From Zygnema cylindricum (lineage: Eukaryota > Streptophyta > Zygnematophyceae > Zygnematales > Zygnemataceae), in the NCBI GenBank assembly GCA_037447655.1, contig JBBHKE010000276.1:236298-253797 (forward strand): a stretch of DNA of 17,500 nt, read 5' to 3'. The number at the start of each line of letters is the position of its first letter. Within the stretch, counting starts at the first letter, position 1. Of the stretch, positions 1-7,801 are shown in pieces. The notes below the pieces were generated by a model. That model worked only from the letters and a program-made list of their open reading frames with translations, was not told the DNA's origin and made no database searches. The position numbers and the translations under genes were made by a program.

Positions 1-313
1 TAATCACAATTACAGATAAAGGCGGAAATTTCATTGAAAAGAGGCACGTTTGAAACAGCCTATTAATTATATAAAGCTGTCATCTAACAGTTAGACTGTC
101 AACGTTATCTCTTCATTAAATAGAAGGTTGACCATTAGAGTTCTACTTATAGCCTGTGCACACTTGCTTCCTCAACTAAATTCACCACTTTTTTCGTATT
201 CTTTTCTAGCAGAGGAAATGATTTGTTTGCATGCCTGTGAAGTGGTTACAACAAGGTTGTCCCTATTTTGAATCACTATGTCCTAGAATTATGATGGAGC
301 ATAACAATGTAAA
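1..313. other. Upstream non-coding sequence
   Basis: AT-rich sequence with stops in all frames and no recognisable gene or RNA on either strand. Confidence 0.5.
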
Positions 314-553
314 TACACCGTATATCGTTATTATTCTAAATGCTTTTTTCACCACTTAAATCAACTCCTTCGTTCACACGTGTCCGATATTCATCTTGAG
401 ATTACCAGTTGGAAGATAAATTACTTCTCTATTGCAACTGTCAGATTGACAATCTACTGTCGAAATATATTAATTATCCGACAAAGTTTGCACGGAGAAA
501 AGTTACTTTAAAGGCGGAAATAGACATTAACACTAATAGTGATGCACGGTGTG
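314..553. mobile_element. MITE family 1, copy 1 (degenerate)
   Basis: Begins TACACCGTATATCG and ends GATGCACGGTG, imperfect terminal inverted repeats. The internal sequence aligns end to end with 13128-13358: a TTTTTTCACC run, then GTGTCCGAT, GTCAGAT and CACGGAGAAAA in the same order and spacing. About 240 bp with no coding capacity, so non-autonomous. Flanks are TA on the left and TG on the right, so a TA target duplication is possible but not intact. Confidence 0.75.
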
Positions 554-694
554 GTTAAGTTTTGGCTCAATTTCGTGAAGGTAATGCCATAGTTAAATTC
601 ATAAAATGAAATGTAAGAGATTGAATGGCATTCAACTTGAATAGACATTCTGGATTCGTAGACTGATCTACAATTTTGGGTTGTTTATAAGTTC

Positions 695-861
695 TATATT
701 ATGCTCCCGTTTATTTTCTTGGTGGAATCTTGCAGTTATTAAACATAGTTCAAATGTGCGACAACAATTGGAAACGCAGCATTTCCAGTTGTTTTCGCAC
801 ATTTGAACTGTGTTTACTAACTGCAAGATTCCACCAATAAAATAAACGGGAGCATAATATA
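695..861. repeat. Long hairpin (about 80-bp inverted repeat, 7-nt loop)
   Basis: The arm at 695-774 (TATATTATGCTCCCGTTTAT at its start) is the near-perfect reverse complement of 782-861, with about six mismatches and a loop near 775-781. This is a foldback element or MITE whose arms almost meet. If transcribed it would form a microRNA/siRNA-precursor-like stem. It lies about 170 bp upstream of the proposed start of the fucosyltransferase gene. Confidence 0.85.
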
Positions 862-905
862 GATATAAACGGGAGCATAATATAGATTTAAACGGGAGCA
901 TAATA
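844..905 (+). repeat. Tandem repeat of the hairpin end (period 23, about 2.7 copies)
   Basis: AAACGGGAGCATAATATAGA starts at 844, 867 and 890. The first copy is the outer end of the hairpin's right arm, so the terminal repeat itself has been duplicated in tandem. Confidence 0.85.
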
Positions 906-1032
906 CCTACAAATAATTCAAACTTATAGATGACGCATTTTGTCGTTGCAACCTCTTGATGATAAAGTCTTGGTTTTTGTTACAAGAAGGTAACCACCAG
1001 TTGCGTGAATCGCTTTGCAGTTAAGAAATACT

Positions 1033-1068
1033 ATGAGGACTGTTTTAGTGTTAATTATCCTATTTCTG
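1033..1068 (+). CDS. Candidate exon 1: start codon and signal peptide
   Basis: An ATG opens MRTVLVLIILFL, a basic residue followed by a strongly hydrophobic run, as expected for a secretory signal or a type II anchor. A GTCAGA donor at 1069 ends the exon in phase 0, which fits the phase-0 acceptor proposed at 1650. Read-through reaches a stop 13 codons later. This placement is inferred. An alternative start is ATG 1600, in frame with exon 2. Confidence 0.45.
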
Positions 1069-4000
1069 GTCAGAATGAAGTGGACAATTCTGAACCGCTT
1101 AATGAATTAGCGTTCTGAAAAAAACAAAATTAACATGAATTTGTGGTTGTAACGTTAACTTGAAGTAACCAAATAAAGTAAATCTATAAGTTTGTAACGA
1201 AATTGTAGTCGGAGTTTTGAGTTAAAAATATGAAACTGATGGAACATGGCTGTCTTTTACAAATGGAGATGATGTATCTCAGTCTGAACAAAGTTTGCGC
1301 TATGAATGCCTGTTTGTACTAATCGATTTATGGTAATAAATAAAGAGAAGAAGAAATGGAGGGAAATGAAAAAAATAATGTTTGATGGAAAGGAGAGGTA
1401 AGATGTGTACTTTCCAATTGTTGCACTTCAAACGGGAATTGGACATTTGTACATGGAGAAAAGCTGGTTTTAGTGGCAAAAAAAACATTAATGGTAATGC
1501 ACGGTGTACCGCCCAGGCAAAATGCTAGCAGTGTTCCAAATTTCATGTAAGCACAAGTCATTTCTTAATTGAACGGTTTTGCAAGTCATTTATAAAAAAA
1601 TGGTGGTACTAACGCCGTGTATGTACATTTCCTGTGCTGATGTTGTGAAGGTGACGGTTGCTGCTGAGGATACACGGTACTTCATACCCATATTGAAAAA
1701 ACAGAGTGGAGCTAGTAATCAGCTCTGTGAAATAGTGAGTGCAGCGGTTATGGCTCGAGTATTGAATCGCACTCTCTGTCTTGCACCCTTCAAACGTGGT
1801 CCCAGCTCACATGAAGGTGGGACTTTTCTCTTTCAGAGTTCCAGTAAACACTAAAATTCTCTTCCTATTTGACCTTCATTGCATATGTTATGCTACTTGT
1901 TCTTGAATAATTTTCTAAGTGTGAACATTTCTTCCATGTATTGTGGTGGGAATCGTCTCTCAAACCTTTTGTAGTACTCAACAAATGCATACTTTAATGA
2001 AACGGGTGATTAACTCCCAACAAACAATACACACAAGATATAATCCTCGTTGTCCTGTTGCAAAGAGCTAACTCAGTATACACATTAAGGAACATCATTG
2101 TTCAAAAACTTCTGCAGTTTTGTAGAGAAGTCCAAGACTTTTTTGCCAGTTGTTGATTTATCTATCCGGTCTGTGGATGTGATAATGTTCTTTCTATCAG
2201 CAGTGGCCAGTTTTGAAACTTACTTTTTTTACTGTCAATCTGCAAGCCTCCTTTTGAAGTCTGTATCAAAGCATCACCGACCATTATCGTAAAAGAATGG
2301 TTAATGAGAGGTACATAAGGGCATTTTAAGCACTGATTTGCTACAGAGCTGTATGCAGTATCAGCTTTTTTTTTCCAGAGTTAATCCGGCATCACCTGTA
2401 GATCTGGCATCCTTAGATGTTTTGCGGTCTGTTGTGATTTTAAAAGGACAATCGGGTTGACTCAAGCTTAAACATCTCGAACGCTAACAAATTATTCCTT
2501 ATATTCTCATCACCTCAACCAATCTGGTATAGTATAGCTCATTTTTTTGCTTTATAGGTTTCTGACAAAGCTTTTACCTAGACTTGGTTCTGTTGCTCCA
2601 TTATGGGTATTTTACCTCTTTTTTCTCATTAAATTGGATAAAAACTGGTGTATAGGACGGGTATATGACATATTATTACAGACACGAAAACGACAGAGCA
2701 CTCTGGCTCTGTCGGCTTTTATTTATGCAGCGTGGCTTATTTTATTTGCAAAAATCTTCTGTTTTGGTCACATGGGCATGACTGTAGCTGGACTCCTTAC
2801 CATCCTTATGCTCAAATTATTATTCAGCCAATGTGCACGAAGAAAAATCTGGCTTTGTGAAGCGAAAAAATAGTTAGACTACAAGTCATGATATATGGTC
2901 TGAATATACAATCGCTGTCAATCAGACTATATTGACACGCCTTCAGGGGTACAAATGCAGGGCCAGGAGTTGTGACCAAACCAAATTTGGAAATAAACAT
3001 TAATGAGTATTACAATATCAGTTTGCTCACGCGTTTTGTGAAAATTGCAACATTTGAAGAATGTATGGCTAAGGATGTCTGCAATGGAAGACTGGATGTA
3101 TTTTACAAACTGCGGGATATGCATGCAAGGGACTGCCTTCATTGGGAATTAAAGGCGAATGAAACTGTGAGTCAACGTATTATTTTTTTTGGTAATCTCT
3201 AAAGCCACATGATGCTCAGCAAGAGATTTTTATCCTCCAATTGCGGCTTCAGATTTGCGGCAGTTATATGGTCCCTTTTGATCAGGCTTCTCTGAAGGAC
3301 TGTCTTAATCGTTAATTGTATTTGATCAAGTAATAGCTTTGTCGTTTCTGTGGAGATGCATTACCTTGATGTCCTATTCTGTTTGTCCTGTCCTGTTCGT
3401 TTTTTTTTTTTTTTCCTTTCAGCAATGTCGGATTAAGGATGATATGGAATCTGATGCCACCTGTGAATTGTTAATGAGGAAATCATGTGCATATGGACGT
3501 CAATTGTTCCTTGGGGACATGAATGAACCTGGTTGAAGTTACGAAGAACAGTTCCACTAAATGATTTTACAAGCGGGAGGAATGAAGCTCGAAGTTGCTC
3601 AAAATCTTGGAGATTGGCACACCTAGAATGATTTCAGCCTCCAATAATAGCAAATGGTTTTAATAGCAACAAGAATTGAGAAAGAAAGAGATGCATAGAA
3701 ATTCCTGACCATCCTTGTCGCTTTTGCAAGCCGAGCAGGTGGCTGCCATATTTGGATACAGTTGAAGACCTAGATTCTAGTCTTTAACAATGGAAAGTCT
3801 CACCGATGTTCCAGCGATTGCCATTTTAAGAGTATGCATGTATGGCGTCTCGAAACAATGCTCTTGTGACATAAGCTCAATGCAATCATCATTATATATA
3901 TCGGGACTGGTTTTTTATCATTATGACCCCATTTTTCTTCAGGTTGAGCAAAGGGAGAGGTACCGATTGTGGGCCTCACCAGCTGACATAAAGGCGACAT

Positions 4001-7000
4001 ATGGGAAAGATAATCGTCGTTGTATGGGTATTGGAGGCTTGTTTCCCGGTCTTCGTTGGAGGGGAGCCTATCTTGCGATGAGTCCCTTTCTTCAACATAC
4101 AGACGCAATTGTATCCACAGCAAAATTGATAAGGGAGCTCGCATTTGGGTCGATGGAGCCCTATGTTGCAGGTTGATTTTATCCTGCAAAAAAAGATTGA
4201 CCTCAGTAGTAGAACCAGAGAGGTCTAGGGAGGATCTTATTTTTGTTGGAGGGGAGGAGAAAGAGGGAGGAGAGGGAGAGGAAGATGGAAGGGAGGGTTG
4301 GATGAGAGAGAGGGAGAGGGGAGGTCTAGGGAGTGTCTTGTTTTATTGGATGAGATAGGTATGGAGAATTCGTTGATTTTGCCGACCCTCAATTTTCTTC
4401 CTAATAGGGTAATTTATGCGTAGGCTGTTACTGGCGATACCGGCCAGTAATCAATGTGATTGTACAGGAAAATGTACGTTTTTTTACAAAAACGTATAAT
4501 ATCTGGTACGAATACTATGACTAATGTGCCAATAACGCCAGTAACGGCTTTTACAGCGTACGTATAATCCCCTTATATGTGGCTATGTTATGCCAGTATT
4601 TCTCGATATAAATTTTGGTCATGATTTTTGTATATTTTACTAAAGCTGTAGAGGTTACAGTGGAGTCTCGCCTAAGTTTTGGGACTGAAAAAGGAGTTTC
4701 GAGACTGAAAAAGGGGTCGCAGTTCGTGATCTCCTGCTATTTGTATATGCTACACTCATAGCAGTTTCATGACTTCTTATATCATGACCTTTTTTATGGA
4801 AGTTTTGCAGTCCATTGGCGATTTTGGGAAAGAGGTTGCCATAGTCATGGAACTGGACTCTGTTTTTTACGATGCCGATCCGGAGCAAATCCTGCGAAGC
4901 CTGAAATTCCTTCTCCAGACCCCAAATGGAAGGATATGCCTGAATGTACAGGTGAGTTGCCTCCAACCAGTGTTTGTGAGAGAGAATCCCTGACGTCATG
5001 CTTGCTTCTGTGCTCTTAAATTGTGTTTCCTGTCCTTCCGAAAGGATATACTTCTGATTGGCGGTTTACTGCAGTTTGTGGTCTACAAAGCAAAGAACAA
5101 GATTTTTGTTGTTTGGTGTTGTTGTTTGAGATTTTTTTCCTTCTTCCTTAGTCTGAAGTGTCTGCAGATTTATACAAGATTATTGTTGTTGTTGTTGTTG
5201 TTCTTGTTGAGGTAGTTTTTTCTTTTAAGTGTTAGCAGGTTTGTGTTGCTGACAGGGAAGCAGGCAAGGCAGCGAAAATCCGAGGTGTAGAAGTTGACCC
5301 GGAAGACATAGCAGCTGCTATTCTCCAGGCGGTAGAGGACTCTAAAACGAGGCTTCTTTGGTTGGCGACTGACGGATGGTTGCGAAGAAAAGGATGTCAA
5401 CTTCTGAAAAAGGTATTGTTTGTGCGTTTGTTTGTTTGCGATTTTATTTGCGAAGAAAGTGATGTCAACTTCTGAAAATCGCAATGTTTGTGTATTTGGT
5501 TGTTCATGGTTTTAAGTGTAGGGCAATTAGTGGTTCGGCAATTGAATCTGACAGTGGATAAATTTATTTTGAGAATAAGAGCACAAACTTTTCGTGGCCT
5601 TCGTATTTTATTTGGTTTTTATTATTTGCAAGTGATTTTGCATGATTTCACTTTTTCAAGGTTTCGTTTGTGGTGTTGTTAACTATGTGCTTTTCTTTCT
5701 TTACTTCTGTCTTATACTCGACAGACTGCGTGTTTTTGCCTGAAAGATAATTAAATACTTTTGAGAATTAGTGTGCTTTGACTGCCGACATTCTTACAGA
5801 AGTAGGAAGATTTGTTGGCAGCATATGAGTGGGCTTCACAAGTACATTCTCAAGGATTTCATGTGTCATTTTTTAGGGTTTTCGGTAAGGAACATAAGTT
5901 GGTGGTTTTTTGAATCTGGTTGGAAAGGAGGTTTGCATTTAGGACCAAGCAGCTTGTTTTTTGTTTTTTTTTGGTTATACTATGTTTTTTAGGGATTGGT
6001 GTGAGAGGTATATGGGGGGAAATCCAAATTGCTATACTATAGAATGGCTATCCTTGGTGCTCATTTGCTGTAGATGTATAAAATATTAGAAGCTCTTTAT
6101 TTCATTTTATGTTTGTTTTCTGCGGCGGTTCATTTTTTGAGTTTGATGAGATGGACCGGTCATGATGTTGGTCGATTCCTGAGGTTTTCAGTTCAATTTG
6201 CAGTGTATTTGTATATGTTTCACAGGAGGGATAAAATTCTCTCTTGCACTATCTGTCCTAAATGCCCGATTTGTCATTTAGTGGACGAAAACCATTGTTT
6301 GTGATCAGGTAAGGGCCTATCCACTATCTTTTTAGTTAACCTCGATTATAGCAACAGTAACTGGTCAACACTAATGAAGTAGTCGACATGTAAAGAAATT
6401 TGACACGGGTTTTTGACACCGGTTTTGACGAAGGTTTTTGACATGGGTTTTGACGAAGGTTTTTGACACGGGTTTTTGACGAAGGTTTTTGACACGGGTT
6501 TTGACGAAGGTTTTTGACATAAGTTGTTTTTTTTTTTTTTTCGGCAGGTAGTAGGTGAGATAAAACGTCATAATATCACAGTTGTGGGAATGTGGCATTG
6601 TAAAGGACTGCCTGGATTTGATAGGAGGGAAGCCCCAAATAGTACCGAGATTGCCCATATCATGAACTCAGGGCTTACCACCGACGACCTCGAAGTAAGA
6701 CCAAAAACATGTGACATATGTGTCTTTGAGTCTTTTTATGGGTTTTTGTGGGTTTTTAGGGTTTTTTAGGGTGTTTTATGGTGCTATAGGGTTTCTTAAG
6801 AGTATAGGGCTCAGTTTTTCTTGTCTGTTTTTTCTTTTTAAGATGTTATTATTAGGTCTTGCCATGGCTGGCGTGCTACGGTAGTTTATTTGAAAGTACT
6901 CTTTTTTAATTCATGATTGGCTGATAAAATTCAACACTCTAAACGCAGTTCTTGTCCCAAACGACCTAAACCCTATAAACTCTAAAAAAGCCAAAATTCC

Positions 7001-7801
7001 TTCTTTTGTCAGCCCTTTGAATGAACGTTATCACCGTTAACAACACTAATCTGGTACGGATATTTTCTGCCCCTAACCACAAAGTAGCTTCAATAATTCT
7101 CATTCCTGTTTTCTTAACACCGATGCTCTAACCAGTTTAGAAACAGCGATATCATTCGGAACTGGACTAAAATTATTAAAACCAATGTAAATCCCATGCT
7201 TAGACTTTTTTTAGTCTAAGAACGATTCACGGTCTAACCTCACACTAATAATTTCTTTACTCTAATAACGATTCACGGTCTAACCTCACATTAATAGTTT
7301 CTTTACTCTAAGAACGATCCACAGAGTAACCTCACACTAAATTTTTTTCTTTACTCTAATGTCGGTTCCCGGAGTACTTCTCTGTATATTATGCAGGTGG
7401 GCAATCACGTGATATCTATCCTTGAACAAGAAATTTGCAAACAATCCACACTATTTTTGGGCTCTGGGATTTCCTCATGGAGCCATGTGGTTCAAAGGGA
7501 CCGTCTGGCTAAAAGACGAGTAGAAAAAATGAAGACAAAACTCAATTGGAGAGACCCTCGCGACATATCCGAGCAACAATTTCAAGATGATGAAGTGGTA
7601 GAAAAATTGATGAAGGACGATTTTTCCGCCGGTATTTTGTGTATTCAGGTCGGTGAAACGGCGTTTCATCGAGTCTCCGAAGAGGAGACGATTTCTCATG
7701 GTGATGATGATGATGATGATAAGGACCAATGGCTTGACACCAGTGCCTGTGAAGGGAGACAAGGGAAGGGTGGGAAATGTACTGTGGCTGTTTGCATTTG
7801 A
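1033..7801 (+). CDS. GDP-fucose protein O-fucosyltransferase-like gene (about 9 exons)
   Basis: Proposed join: 1033-1068, 1651-1816, 2967-3166, 3423-3531, 3943-4171, 4811-4951, 5261-5412, 6548-6694, 7397-7801, giving about 525 residues. O-fucosyltransferases move fucose from GDP-fucose to Ser/Thr of secreted or membrane proteins, normally in the ER or Golgi. Seen in order: a possible signal peptide; SGASNQ and VLNRTLCLAPF, the N-terminal donor-site block; FVKIATFEEC; GGLFPGLRW; PYVAVHWRFWERGC, the H-x-R motif whose Arg contacts the nucleotide sugar in this fold; LLWLATDG; and EQEICKQSTLFLGSGISSWS, the C-terminal block. The order and spacing are those of the GT-B O-fucosyltransferase superfamily (PF10250 type); POFUT1/2-like versus plant-type is not resolved. 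An acidic tail with D6 follows. Phases agree at every junction except exon 4/5. The 5' end and the start of exon 7 are uncertain; exons from 1651 on are well supported. Confidence 0.85.
1385..1508. mobile_element. MITE family 1, copy 3 (divergent right part)
   Basis: Reads AAAGGAGAGGTAAGATG, then TTTCCAATT, ATGGAGAAAA, a GGCAAAAAAAA run and finally ATGCACGGTGTACC. This is the same order as the right half of 13128-13358. The left end is not clear; a GTACTAATCGATT near 1318 may be its remnant. In the gene 1 model it lies in intron 1. Confidence 0.5.
1651..1816 (+). CDS. O-fucosyltransferase exon 2 (N-terminal donor-site block)
   Basis: Encodes DTRYFIPILKKQSGASNQ and then AAVMARVLNRTLCLAPF. The N-Q pair followed by A-x-x-LNRTL-x-L-x-PF is the hallmark start of the O-fucosyltransferase domain. 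The donor GAAG|GTGGGA leaves phase 1. The same frame is open upstream to 1579, with an ATG at 1600, so the true 5' boundary could lie there instead of at the TGAAG acceptor. Confidence 0.8.
2381..2455 (+). CDS. Possible cassette exon in the exon 2/3 intron
   Basis: A polypyrimidine run and CCAGAG precede 75 bp (25 codons) that are open in the one frame compatible with phase 1 on both sides. It would encode NPASPVDLASLDVLRSVVIL and end at GTTGAC, like the GTTGAA and GTTGAT donors used by exons 4 and 5. Inclusion would add 25 residues without changing frame. The main model does not need it. Confidence 0.25.
2967..3166 (+). CDS. O-fucosyltransferase exon 3
   Basis: Acceptor GGCCAG|GA and donor ACT|GTGAGT. 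Phase 1 in joins GAA-G to GA, giving Glu-Gly; phase 0 out. Encodes INEYYNISLLTRFVKIATFE, matching the family pattern (acidic-Y/F-F/Y-D/N-I-x-x-L-x-R-F-V-x-I/V-x-T/S-x-E-E-F/C) found after the first block. It contains four Cys, consistent with an extracytoplasmic protein. Confidence 0.8.
3423..3531 (+). CDS. O-fucosyltransferase exon 4
   Basis: A strong polypyrimidine acceptor (TTTCCTTTCAG) starts a phase-0 frame, the only open one, encoding QCRIKDDMESDATCELLMRK and ending at NEP. The nearest donor, CCTG|GTTGAA, leaves phase 1, whereas exon 5 at its best acceptor needs phase 0. Every GT inside this exon is also in phase 1, so the 3' boundary or the next acceptor is unsettled. Confidence 0.7.
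3943..4171 (+). CDS. O-fucosyltransferase exon 5
   Basis: Acceptor TTTTTCTTCAG|GT. Encodes VEQRERYRLWASP, then GIGGLFPGLRWRGAYLAM, SPFLQHTDAIVSTAKLIREL, and ends PYVA plus one base. L-F-P-x-L-R-W followed by an amphipathic helix and P-Y-V-A immediately precedes the H-x-R motif in this family. The donor GCAG|GTTGAT leaves phase 1. An alternative acceptor at CACCAG|CT (exon from 3983) would suit the phase of exon 4 but lose 13 residues. Confidence 0.85.
4172..4406 (+). repeat. GA-rich intronic stretch with a 101-bp-period direct repeat
   Basis: GAGGTCTAGGGAG at 4220 recurs at 4321, each followed by a T-rich ATCTTATTTTTGTTGGA-like segment, with a purine-rich (GGGAGA)n-type stretch between. This is in the intron between exons 5 and 6. 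Confidence 0.6.
4407..4572. mobile_element. MITE-like element family 2, copy 1 (intronic)
   Basis: Starts GGGTAATTTATGCGTAGGCT and ends AGCGTACGTATAATCCCC, imperfect inverted termini. Inside them is a second matching pair, GTTACTGGCG / CGCCAGTAAC. 166 bp with no coding frame. A related sequence is at 8249. Target duplication not clear. It sits in the fucosyltransferase exon 5/6 intron. Confidence 0.65.
4811..4951 (+). CDS. O-fucosyltransferase exon 6 (carries the H-x-R donor motif)
   Basis: Acceptor TTTTGCAG|TC and donor TACAG|GTGAGT; 141 bp, phase 1 to phase 1. G from exon 5 plus TC makes Val, giving PYV-AVHWRFWERGC and then PEIPSPDPKWKDMPEC. This is the conserved H-x-R signature followed by a Cys. 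The longest open frame here is a different one (reading SIGDFGKEVAIVMELDS) and is a shadow. An alternative donor at 4972 (phase 0) would extend the exon by 20 bp. Confidence 0.85.
5179..5210 (+). repeat. (TTG)n microsatellite
   Basis: About ten near-perfect TTG units (one interrupted by TTC) in the exon 6/7 intron, about 30 bp before the acceptor region. Confidence 0.8.
5261..5412 (+). CDS. O-fucosyltransferase exon 7 (ATD block)
   Basis: Encodes VEVDPEDIAAAILQAV and then SKTRLLWLATDGWLRRKGC, the I-x-x-A-(about 10)-h-h-h-A-T-D element that follows the H-x-R motif in this superfamily. The donor AAAAAG|GTATTG is phase 0. The start is uncertain: 5261 and 5273 fit phase 1 of exon 6. The better-looking TTAGCAG|GT acceptor (5239) needs phase 0 and would pair with the alternative exon 6 donor at 4972. 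Confidence 0.8.
5381..5516 (+). repeat. Tandem duplication (68 bp) over the exon 7 donor
   Basis: TGCGAAGAAAAGGATGTCAA at 5381 recurs as TGCGAAGAAAGTGATGTCAA at 5449, with similarity continuing through the TTCTGAAAA and GTTTGT sequence. The first copy has the donor AAG|GTATTG; in the second the same place reads ATCGCAATG and the GT is gone. Confidence 0.8.
6401..6520 (+). repeat. Intronic tandem repeat (about 25-bp unit)
   Basis: Alternating GACACGGGTTTT and GACGAAGGTTTTT units, about five pairs, ending 27 bp before the exon 8 acceptor. It overlaps the place where the branch site would be expected. Confidence 0.85.
6548..6694 (+). CDS. O-fucosyltransferase exon 8
   Basis: A long T-run and TCGGCAG acceptor, then 49 codons in phase 0: VVGEIKRHNITVVGMWHCKG, then NSTEIAHIMNSGLTTDDLE, donor GAA|GTAAGA. 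This is the segment between the ATD motif and the C-terminal donor-binding block. Confidence 0.8.
7216..7375 (+). repeat. Intronic tandem repeat (46-bp unit, about 3.4 copies)
   Basis: Units begin CTAAGAACGATTCACGGTCT at 7216, with copies at 7262, 7308 and, truncated, at 7356. Each ends in TTTCTTTACT, a pyrimidine tract. The array stops about 20 bp before the last exon. Confidence 0.85.
7397..7801 (+). CDS. O-fucosyltransferase last exon with stop codon
   Basis: Acceptor TATTATGCAG|GT, phase 0. Begins VGNHVISILEQEICKQSTLF, then LGSGISSWSHVVQRDR. E-Q-E-I-C-(about 5)-F-L-G-S-x-x-S-S-W/F-S is the conserved C-terminal signature in which the second Ser run contacts the nucleotide. About 100 further residues form a charged tail with Asp6 (encoded by a GAT/GAC microsatellite) and a Cys-containing end VAVCI. 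The stop is TGA at 7799-7801. Confidence 0.9.
   Translation: MGNHVISILEQEICKQSTLFLGSGISSWSHVVQRDRLAKRRVEKMKTKLNWRDPRDISEQQFQDDEVVEKLMKDDFSAGILCIQVGETAFHRVSEEETISHGDDDDDDKDQWLDTSACEGRQGKGGKCTVAVCI

Noticed and set aside
2547-2873. 108-codon hydrophobic open frame
   Set aside because: It lies in the exon 2/3 intron, has no ATG in a good context, no family resemblance, and is not needed by the phase-consistent gene model. A 9-bp inverted repeat (CGACAGAGC / GCTCTGTCG) at 2691-2713 is too short to call.
3800-4189. 129-codon minus-strand open frame
   Set aside because: Antisense shadow of fucosyltransferase exon 5, which has clear family motifs on the plus strand.
4769-4993. Protein-like frame SIGDFGKEVAIVMELDS
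   Set aside because: Shadow of exon 6; the alternative frame carries the conserved AVHWR motif and joins in phase.
6401-7375. Tandem repeats considered as a CRISPR array
   Set aside because: The units are adjacent without unique spacers, lie in introns of a eukaryotic gene, and there are no cas genes.
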